From Tychonema sp. LEGE 06208 (GTDB taxonomy: Bacteria; Cyanobacteriota; Cyanobacteriia; Cyanobacteriales; Microcoleaceae): 47,242 nucleotides of DNA. The notes beneath the pieces were generated by a model, which made no database searches, was not told where the DNA came from, and worked only from the letters and a program-made list of their open reading frames with translations. Each line of letters begins with the position of its first letter. The first letter of the stretch is position 1. The stretch is from NCBI RefSeq assembly GCF_015207505.1, contig NZ_JADEWT010000042.1:1-47242 (forward strand), in the 5' to 3' direction. The position numbers and the translations under genes are program-made. Shown here one piece after another: positions 8,057 through 15,067 of this stretch.

Positions 8057-9448
8057 CTAAAACACCCGTGTCTGCCACCAAGGAGTATTCTTAATTTCCT
8101 TTTGAAGATTGCGGACTTCTTTTTGAAGATTGCGGACTTCATCCATCATGGATTCTTTGCGAAAGAGGCTGATAGCTTTCTGAAAATCTGCTACCGCTTC
8201 CTCTCTTTTTGCCTTTTCTCTGCGTAGAGAACCCCTTTTAACGTAGGCATAAGCATTGTCTGGCTCTATTTTGATGACCTGATTGTAGTCGGCAATAGCT
8301 CCCCGCTTGTCTCCCTTTTCGTGGCGGACACATCCCCGGTGAAAATAAGCATGTGTACAGTTTGGTTCTCTCTTGATGACTTGATTGTAGTCAGCTATTG
8401 CACTATCATAATCCTTGTTTGCTACGTGTGCATGACCGCGATACAAATAATTAACGGCTTCATTAGGGCTAAGCTTTATAACCTGAGTGAAATCGGCAAG
8501 AGCTCCTTTATAATTCTTTACTTTTTCGCGAGCATAACCCCGCTTAAAATACGGGTCAGCATCATAAGGTTTAGCTTTTATAACTTTAGTAAAGTCTACA
8601 ACCGCTTTTTTGTAATGTTCTAGCTTAACAAGTAGACAGCCACGCATGAAGTAGGCATCGACACATTGAGGGTCAAGTTTGATAACTTGGGTATAATCGG
8701 CAATTCCACTGTTATAATCCTCTAGTTCAGTATATGCTAAACCACGACAGTAGTAGGCATTCACATTACTAGGAGCGAGAGTGATAACTTGAGTGAAGTC
8801 AGGAATAGCTTGTTTATAATTTTTTATTTCGCTGTAGGCACTTCCTCGTATTAAGTAGATATCCGCATTGCCGGGAGCGAGTTTAATGACTTGGGTATAG
8901 TCGTAAATTGCTTTCCTATAATCATTTTTAGCGACGTAAATGTTACCTCGATTACGGTAAGCATCGACATAGCTAGGATCGATTTGGATAGTTGTAGTGT
9001 AATCTGAAATTGCTCCTGCATAATTTTGCTGTTCATCAAGAATACAGCCACGCACAAAGTAGGCATGAGCATTTTGAGAATTGAGTTCAATCGCTTTCGT
9101 AAAATCTTCAATAGCTGCTCCATACTCTCTATTCTCAAGCCTTTTTATTCCTCGGTCAAAAAAATTTTTATCACTCTTGAAGAAATCCCAAAATCCTGTA
9201 ATTCCCTTAGATACGCCTTTGCCTACATTCTTAACTGTAGATTCTCCTGTGGCACCAGCCAGTGCACCGCCAAACATGATTACAGGAATAGCCAGAGGCC
9301 CTAGAGCAGCCGCACCTAAAGTTACACCAGCCGCAAGTGCTGCACCTCCTCCTACAACTGCACCGGCTTGGTTTTCTTTTGCGAAGTCATTCTCAGTACA
9401 TATCTTATGTAAATCACCAACATTTCCTAAAATTTCCCAAGGATTCAT
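8057..9448 (-). CDS. Glycine-zipper membrane hairpin plus ten-TPR protein
   Basis: This 463-residue protein has an N-terminal Gly/Ala-rich hydrophobic stretch (about residues 27-68, with AVVGGGAALAAGVTLGAAAL), likely a membrane-inserting hairpin. Ten consecutive 34-residue tetratricopeptide repeats follow (about 95-435), each with the YxxRG...A..DYxxxI pattern. The basic tail carries EVRNLQK twice in tandem. TPR arrays bind protein partners, so this is probably the scaffold of the cluster. A strong AAGGAGG ribosome site lies just before the ATG. The gene is second in the four-gene cluster, after the other glycine-zipper protein. No enzymatic domain is visible. Confidence 0.88.
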   Translation of the reverse strand: MNPWEILGNVGDLHKICTENDFAKENQAGAVVGGGAALAAGVTLGAAALGPLAIPVIMFGGALAGATGESTVKNVGKGVSKGITGFWDFFKSDKNFFDRGIKRLENREYGAAIEDFTKAIELNSQNAHAYFVRGCILDEQQNYAGAISDYTTTIQIDPSYVDAYRNRGNIYVAKNDYRKAIYDYTQVIKLAPGNADIYLIRGSAYSEIKNYKQAIPDFTQVITLAPSNVNAYYCRGLAYTELEDYNSGIADYTQVIKLDPQCVDAYFMRGCLLVKLEHYKKAVVDFTKVIKAKPYDADPYFKRGYAREKVKNYKGALADFTQVIKLSPNEAVNYLYRGHAHVANKDYDSAIADYNQVIKREPNCTHAYFHRGCVRHEKGDKRGAIADYNQVIKIEPDNAYAYVKRGSLRREKAKREEAVADFQKAISLFRKESMMDEVRNLQKEVRNLQKEIKNTPWWQTRVF

Positions 9449-9542
9449 TGCAACCTCCTTTTTTTTCAGTAGTAAGGTGGGAAATGCCCACCCTACAAAT
9501 AGATTTTCTGCGTAAGTCTTGAGACTACTTTGATTGTGATGT

Positions 9543-10445
9543 CTATTTACCTGGTAAAATCCGATATTTCTCCAAAATTTTCACAGTACCAAGGTTAAGC
9601 TTACCGCCATTGTTTAAAACTGGAGTTTTCAACATTTCTACAAGTCCCTTCATCTGAAGTCCTACCTGTTGGAACTTCTCAGCATCCCTCTTACTATCAA
9701 ACGGCTGAGATTCCAGTTGGCTCAAACCTTCCAGAGCACGAGTGTTAATAGATTTAAACACTCCTTTCAACTCAGTTATCCGCTGTCTTACCTGTTTTGC
9801 AAAATCCTTAGCAACTTTCATGTCTGCGATCGCCTTATTGACTTGAGCTTCATGCTCCCGTGCCTTTGTCATCGCTTTCTCGCCTTCACTAGCAGCAAAA
9901 AAGCCACCAATCGCCAAAGCTGGTAAAAGGGCAATACCGCCTAGCACAACAGCACCCACAGCCATACCGCCACCACCAGCCGCGATCGCTCCACCGCCAA
10001 ACCATGCTAAAGTTGCGTTCCAAGCAGCCGCTCCACTGAGAGTTGAGATAGCTGTTCCCGTGCTTGCTGCTCCTAGTGAAGTAACAGCACCAATAGCACC
10101 GCCGTAACCTGCTGCGGCTGCTCCAGCAGATTTAAAGCCAGCCATAAAATATTGTTCTGCTCCTACCGCCGCAGCTTTGTACTCGTTCATCTGCTGAACT
10201 GAAAAATCCATCCCTTCTAAAAGCCGCTTTTCACTTTCTGAAGCTTTCCGACCACTATTTTCAAGGAAGGTAACAAAGCGCTTAATGGTGCTTCTTATGA
10301 CATTCAGTTGAAGTTTACCATACTCTTCTGCCAATTTGTTTGTGGCTGCTTCTTCTCTTTTCAAATCTTCAACCGCACGCTCGAATCGCTCTTGAGCTTC
10401 CTTGGCAAGTTCGTTAGCTTTCTGACCTGGGTAGAATGAAGGCAT
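9543..10445 (-). CDS. Coiled-coil protein with central glycine-rich membrane segment
   Basis: This 300-residue protein has an N-terminal coiled coil (about 10-60, KEAQERFERAVEDLKREE), a long Gly/Ala-rich hydrophobic core (about 108-195, including LAWFGGGAIAAGGGGMAVG), a second coiled coil (about 195-250), and a basic tail ending KYRILPGK. The helix - glycine-zipper - helix layout resembles membrane-inserting helical proteins such as alpha-pore-formers, but that is shape only, not homology I can show. An AGGAG ribosome site precedes the ATG. It is the first gene of the four-gene minus-strand cluster, and a piece of its tail is duplicated at 8015-8045. Confidence 0.82.
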   Translation of the reverse strand: MPSFYPGQKANELAKEAQERFERAVEDLKREEAATNKLAEEYGKLQLNVIRSTIKRFVTFLENSGRKASESEKRLLEGMDFSVQQMNEYKAAAVGAEQYFMAGFKSAGAAAAGYGGAIGAVTSLGAASTGTAISTLSGAAAWNATLAWFGGGAIAAGGGGMAVGAVVLGGIALLPALAIGGFFAASEGEKAMTKAREHEAQVNKAIADMKVAKDFAKQVRQRITELKGVFKSINTRALEGLSQLESQPFDSKRDAEKFQQVGLQMKGLVEMLKTPVLNNGGKLNLGTVKILEKYRILPGK

Positions 10446-10702
10446 AAAATACTCCTAACTGTGATTTCCTAACTGTGATTTTTAGTGATTTGAAAAACAG
10501 GCAATTTCTTAGATACTTTTGCTTGATAATTCTGTCCAGCACAAAAGGACATCCCTAAAGAAGTGAGCCTTCCCGTGACAGCCAGAGATGAAGTATGAGA
10601 CTGCTTTATATTAAAATAACTTAACCAAGGTTAGCCACGAAACTAATAAGCATTAGGAATCGTGTTAGAGTTTAATTAGGAAAACTCCAGAAACCTATCC
10701 CC
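10446..10702. promoter_or_regulatory. Divergent intergenic region
   Basis: These 257 bases lie between the minus-strand lipase/TPR cluster and the plus-strand gene at 10703, so both promoters should be here. I can point to no clear operator. The stretch is AT-rich near both ends. Confidence 0.4.
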
Positions 10703-11188
10703 ATGACATCTCCTAACGAACAATTCACAGAAGCTGCCCGCGACTGGGACTTAGAAACCCTTTATACAGACCTCGCATCCGCCAAAGGCAAGCGTCTCAC
10801 GCCCACAGAGAAACAACATCTACGCGGTCTACTCTGCGGCCACAGTCCCACCGAAATTGCCGAAACCCTCAGTAAAAATCCTAAGGGGATTGCAGTTGAC
10901 TTTTGCAACACTATTTATCAATATGTCAAAAATCTTGTAGGCAAAGCTGATGAAAAGGTAGAAAACTGGAGAAAGATTTGTGAATGGCTGGAGGACGCAG
11001 GATATCAAACTCCGTCGTCTCCTGAATCTGAATCAGGTGATTGTTTACCAATAAAATTTTCAATAAAAAAAGCCAATATAATTCTCGATAAAAATCAAAT
11101 AATAGTTGATATTAACCTGCGGATAATAGCCTCTTCACCTTCAGAAATTCCCATCATCGAAAACCTCGACCTCAACGGCAATAATTAA
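10703..11188 (+). CDS. Small protein with helical domain like those at the N-terminus of cyanobacterial NACHT/vWA-associated proteins
   Basis: This 161-residue protein has an N-terminal helical region (about 15-95) with LTPTEKQHLRGLLCGHS, PTEIAETL, FCNTIYQYVKNLVGK and ICEWLEDAGY. That pattern resembles the HTH-like domain found at the front of many cyanobacterial effector proteins (NACHT, TIR, WD40 or vWA-associated). Here no effector domain follows, only a short beta-rich tail. It may act as a free adaptor or regulator. It is divergent from the lipase/TPR cluster with a 257-base gap, which is compatible with a functional link, though unproven. Confidence 0.7.
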   Translation: MTSPNEQFTEAARDWDLETLYTDLASAKGKRLTPTEKQHLRGLLCGHSPTEIAETLSKNPKGIAVDFCNTIYQYVKNLVGKADEKVENWRKICEWLEDAGYQTPSSPESESGDCLPIKFSIKKANIILDKNQIIVDINLRIIASSPSEIPIIENLDLNGNN

Positions 11189-11310
11189 TACTGCCGAAAA
11201 TGGCGTTACACCCGAAGGGATGAAACAGGACAGGGCACTGCCGTTTCCTTAGCGCAGAATAAATGGTTTTATTACCAAATTCCACAAAACATCTGCGATG
11301 CAAAAAATCC

Positions 11311-12375
11311 CTACAAAATCGAACTTAAAACCGCCTCATTAGCCGCAATCCAATCATAAATATCCTGCAAAGCGGCTTCCGGGCCAATCATAGGCTTCCA
11401 TCCAGTTTTCTCCATCACCCTAGAAGAATCGGTAATAAAAATCGGAATATCCCCCGCCCGTTCTTCCAAAACAGGATGAATCGGAATCGATTTCCCGGTA
11501 ATTTTTCGGCACAAATCAGTTGTCTCAACCAAAGAAAGACTGTTGCTCAAACCGCCGCCTACATTAAACACTTCGCCGTCAAATTTAGCAAAATTTTCTA
11601 ACTGATAATTAACTAATCTCAACAAATCTTCAACGTGCAGCAAATCTCTAACTTGCTTCCCGCTGCCGCCAAAACCGATATAATTCAGCGACTTTTGGAA
11701 ATAGTGAGCAGCCACCCACAAACCGCAAACTCCTTGATCGACTTTACCCATTTGCCAAGCACCGGTAATTAACCCGCAGCGGTTAATAATTGCCTGCAGG
11801 TTGTATGCTTCTCTGTATTCCTCAATCAGCAATTCCGAAGCTAATTTAGTTGCTCCGTAAAGCGAACGGTGTCCTTTTAATGGGAAGTTTTCTGATATGC
11901 CTAACTCGGATATACCGGGTAATGTTTGCTCTGGGGCGATCGCAAATCTCTCATCCAACTCCAACAGCTTAACAGATTTCACGGTGGCGATCGGATAAAC
12001 CCGACTCGTAGACAAAAACAACAAACTCGCACCAGTCTGTCTCGCCAACTCCAAAACATTCACAGTACCCAATAAATTCGTCTGCAAAACATACTGAGGC
12101 GAACTAAAACCAGCCAATACCGAAGGTTCCGCAGCGCAATCGATAATGCAGTCAGGGTTGAGTGCAACGGGATCTAAGTCTGCCGCCGTGCGAATATCCC
12201 CGTAAACAAACTGAATTCCGCAACTTTTAAGCCTCGGAATATTCAATTCCGAACCCCGGCGGCGCAGGTTATCCAAACAAATTATTTGCCATTCCGGGTG
12301 CAGTTTCTTCAGGCCAATTGCCAAACAACTGCCGATAAAACCCGCACCGCCAACAATTAAAATTCTTTCAGGCAT
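11311..12375 (-). CDS. NAD-dependent sugar epimerase/dehydratase
   Basis: This 354-residue extended short-chain dehydrogenase has the NAD-binding motif GGAGFIGS near residues 8-15. DCAAEPSVLAG and the active-site region FLSTSRVYPI follow, and the catalytic YGATKLASE is near residue 176. FNVGGG is the late substrate-binding motif. It resembles GDP- or CDP-sugar epimerases of surface-polysaccharide clusters. The exact nucleotide sugar is not evident. The next gene upstream on the same strand is the GT2 at 12424, with repeat DNA between. Confidence 0.87.
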   Translation of the reverse strand: MPERILIVGGAGFIGSCLAIGLKKLHPEWQIICLDNLRRRGSELNIPRLKSCGIQFVYGDIRTAADLDPVALNPDCIIDCAAEPSVLAGFSSPQYVLQTNLLGTVNVLELARQTGASLLFLSTSRVYPIATVKSVKLLELDERFAIAPEQTLPGISELGISENFPLKGHRSLYGATKLASELLIEEYREAYNLQAIINRCGLITGAWQMGKVDQGVCGLWVAAHYFQKSLNYIGFGGSGKQVRDLLHVEDLLRLVNYQLENFAKFDGEVFNVGGGLSNSLSLVETTDLCRKITGKSIPIHPVLEERAGDIPIFITDSSRVMEKTGWKPMIGPEAALQDIYDWIAANEAVLSSIL

Positions 12376-12400
12376 TAACTAAAATTATTGCTAAAATATG

Positions 12401-12456
12401 GTTCGCAGTAAAGACTTCAGTCTTTATTCGTTCGTAGTAAGGGCTTCTGTCCTTGA
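12401..12456. repeat. Two tandem hairpin repeats, GTTCGTAGTAAGGACTTCAGTCC family
   Basis: Two adjacent copies are seen: GTTCGCAGTAAAGACTTCAG with TCTTTATT, then GTTCGTAGTAAGGGCTTCTG with TCCTTGAC. Each contains an inverted core that can pair. The right copy overlaps the last ten codons and the stop of the GT2 gene at 12424. Related copies lie at 28008-28096, and a palindrome of similar form at 46811-46840. Confidence 0.75.
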
Positions 12457-13224
12457 CTTGGCCAATAAATCTAATTTCAACTCATTCATCTTTCTAGTCC
12501 TGTGGTAGTCGCCGCGAGAGAGATGTTTTTCCAGCCAGACATACAAGACAATAAATAAATATCGGCTGCCCATTTCTTTGATTTTTAGCTTAGAAATACC
12601 AGCAGTCCGATTGTACCACCTCAGAGGAATTACCGCATAGGAAAAACCCCGGACAATGGCTTTTAAAGGCAGTTCGACAGTTAAATTAAAATGATGGCTT
12701 AAAATCGGCTGCACGCCTTCAATCACTTCTCGGCGGTAGAGTTTAAAAGCATTGGTAACATCGTTGTAGCGCCAGCCAAAAATAGTTTTGACAAACCAGT
12801 TTGCTAAGCGGTTAATTGCTAACTTGTGAATTGGATAGTCAACGACAAAGCCACCTTTGATAAATCGGGAACCGAAAACGCAGTCATATCCTGCTTGCAA
12901 TTTGCGGTATCCTGCTACTAAATCCTTCGGATCGTCGGAAGCATCGGCCATCACAATTGCGACAGCATCGCCGTCAAATTCCGCTAAACCTCGTCGCACG
13001 GCAAATCCAAAACCGTTGGGAGGCTGATTGTTGATGTATCTAACTGTGGGAAATTCCCGCGATAATTCCTGGCAAATGTCAATTGTTCGATCGACACTGT
13101 TGTCATTCACAATCAAAATTTCGTGCGGAATGCCTTCTAAATCGAGCGTCTGGGCGATCGCCCGCACAGTACCTTCCAAACAGCCCTCTTCGTTGTGGGC
13201 TGGTACAATCACCGAAATTTTCAC
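12424..13224 (-). CDS. GT2 family glycosyltransferase, dolichol-phosphate-mannose-synthase-like
   Basis: This 266-residue protein has a GT-A domain: ISVIVPAHNEE at the N-terminus, ILIVNDNSVD, and MADASDDP as the metal-binding DxSDD region near residue 92. Unlike the 324-residue paralogue at 230-1204, it lacks the pair of C-terminal membrane helices. Its start lies four bases from the stop of the preceding polytopic membrane protein, so the two are translationally coupled. The last ten codons and stop (SRTEALTTNE) fall inside a dispersed intergenic repeat, so the C-terminus has probably been rewritten by repeat insertion. Confidence 0.9.
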   Translation of the reverse strand: MKISVIVPAHNEEGCLEGTVRAIAQTLDLEGIPHEILIVNDNSVDRTIDICQELSREFPTVRYINNQPPNGFGFAVRRGLAEFDGDAVAIVMADASDDPKDLVAGYRKLQAGYDCVFGSRFIKGGFVVDYPIHKLAINRLANWFVKTIFGWRYNDVTNAFKLYRREVIEGVQPILSHHFNLTVELPLKAIVRGFSYAVIPLRWYNRTAGISKLKIKEMGSRYLFIVLYVWLEKHLSRGDYHRTRKMNELKLDLLAKSRTEALTTNE

Positions 13225-13227
13225 TCC

Positions 13228-14925
13228 TCATCCTCCGCGCAACTGGACAAATTGGTTGTCCACAGGATTATACACCCAAGCTTTAATTTCAGTTTGGGCG
13301 ATCGACAAATCGCGATCGGACAAATCAACCGCCCACCTCGCATTATTGTACAACTGCGATTGCAAAATCTTAGCAATATCGGGACTGTCCAAATTTACAT
13401 AAGCGTTAGCAAAAAAAGATTGTTTGTCGCCGACAGATAGCAGTACAATCTTAGGCTGTTGCAAATTTTCTGGCAAAACTGCCCAACCAGCAGCCTTGAA
13501 AGATTTTTCGCCCCTTGGGGGTTTGTCTAAATAGCCGTAAACTTTCTCTGGATTAGCAATAAATTCTACATTTTTAGCGAACTTTTTCCAACCTATTCGA
13601 TCGAGAATTGCAGCGCCTTCTCTCACCAGCCAAGTTTTTTTGCTGAGCACCCTCAAACAGCTTTCTGGCGAATTCTTGAAAAACTCCGACGGTTCCAAAT
13701 AGTTAATTAATTGCAAACAATTTTGAGCGCCTTGTTTGTAAAGGAGTGCCGAGCTAGTTTGGGCGATCGCCTGCTGAGAGTTAACAATAATTATAGCAAT
13801 TAACAGCCCTGCCAATCCCTGATAAATAAATTTATAGTTGCGATTTATGGTAGCAATATTACCTCTGACAAACAATTGCCCTAACTGAACCAAAGCAATC
13901 AACAGCAAAATCGAATTAGTCGTATATCTCGAAGATTCGATCGCCTGAACCGCCCCAAATTCTGCCCTACCAGCGGTAATAAACAAAGACGACAACACCG
14001 AAAACAAACCTATTAACACCCAAGGCAAAGCCTCACGATTCTCGGTAATCTTTCTCCCAAAATGCCATACAAAAAATATAAAACTTGCGAATATTACCAA
14101 TCCTACCAATGCCGAAACTCCGGGCGATCGCACAATTGGCGAACCCAACAAACTTAAAAAATAATCAATCACCACCAGCGGCTTATTCAACAATGAAATA
14201 ATACTTGTTTTCCGGCTCGGATGATAATCTATTGAGTAAATAGCACAAGTTGCCACAAACAGCAACATCCATACAATTAATCTGATTTTTTTATGTAATC
14301 TTTTTCCTTCTAAAGCCATCATAGCCGGAATCGCCACCAACCAAGAAAGCAAACCTTGAGCCAGGGAAAAACTAGCAATAAAGCAGAATAGAGCAGCAAG
14401 AGATATTCTAATTTTAGGCGAAAACTTGTTATTTGAAACCAGCACATTAACCGCTGATACACAACACAAATTTACCAAAAACCAGGCTAATTGAAATCCC
14501 CAAAGCCAGTTTTCGTGCTGAACCAGGGAGAACACCAAAATACAAGTTAAAATATTAGCTAAATGCCACAAATTATCTCCATTTTTAGCTTGTAGAGAAG
14601 ATAACTTGTAGGTGGCGATAAAAGTTAGCCCCGCCAAACCTATACTGAGACACAATTGATAATTAATATTCCATCTAGAAGCAAAAGCCACCAGCGAAAT
14701 AATTATTTTCGGGAACACTATGCGGTGGTTGCTGTGCAAGGCCCAAAAATCGTTAAAAGTTATATTTCCCTGAGCGATTTTTTCAAACAAGGGGGCTAAT
14801 CTCCACTCGTCATCGATGGGAACGTTGATGCTAAAATGCGCTACAAATCCGATTAATAAAACAACAGGAATTAGGTATAGACTAAATAAAATATTTTTTT
14901 TCATTAACATCAAATCCGGTAGCAT
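13228..14925 (-). CDS. Polytopic membrane protein, paralogue of the 592-residue protein at 1297 (possible GT-C transferase)
   Basis: This protein is 565 residues from the first start, though MKKNILFSLY at residue 8 is an equally good start. The N-terminal helix is followed by an outer loop containing PIDDEWRLAP and, further on, a conserved NHRIVFPK motif. About ten membrane segments and a C-terminal soluble domain (about 420-565) follow. The acidic first loop and topology fit GT-C enzymes that use lipid-linked sugars. The overall layout and tail domain match the protein at 1297-3075. The GT2 gene follows after a 4-base gap. Confidence 0.72.
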   Translation of the reverse strand: MLPDLMLMKKNILFSLYLIPVVLLIGFVAHFSINVPIDDEWRLAPLFEKIAQGNITFNDFWALHSNHRIVFPKIIISLVAFASRWNINYQLCLSIGLAGLTFIATYKLSSLQAKNGDNLWHLANILTCILVFSLVQHENWLWGFQLAWFLVNLCCVSAVNVLVSNNKFSPKIRISLAALFCFIASFSLAQGLLSWLVAIPAMMALEGKRLHKKIRLIVWMLLFVATCAIYSIDYHPSRKTSIISLLNKPLVVIDYFLSLLGSPIVRSPGVSALVGLVIFASFIFFVWHFGRKITENREALPWVLIGLFSVLSSLFITAGRAEFGAVQAIESSRYTTNSILLLIALVQLGQLFVRGNIATINRNYKFIYQGLAGLLIAIIIVNSQQAIAQTSSALLYKQGAQNCLQLINYLEPSEFFKNSPESCLRVLSKKTWLVREGAAILDRIGWKKFAKNVEFIANPEKVYGYLDKPPRGEKSFKAAGWAVLPENLQQPKIVLLSVGDKQSFFANAYVNLDSPDIAKILQSQLYNNARWAVDLSDRDLSIAQTEIKAWVYNPVDNQFVQLRGG

Positions 14926-14968
14926 CGGAAGTGTAAAATCCAGTCATCAGCTTTTCGACTGACAATTA

Positions 14969-15061
14969 ACAGTCAACAGTCAACCGTCAACCGTCAACCG
15001 TCAACCGTCAACAGTCAACCGTCAACAGTCAACCGTCAACAGTCAACCGTCAACCGTCAAC
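14969..15061. repeat. Heptamer tandem repeat (GTCAACC/GTCAACA)
   Basis: About thirteen tandem units of seven bases alternate between GTCAACC and GTCAACA. The array sits between the membrane protein start and the HlyD stop. Short tandem heptamers of this kind are typical of filamentous cyanobacteria. Confidence 0.9.
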
Positions 15062-15067
15062 TGCTCG

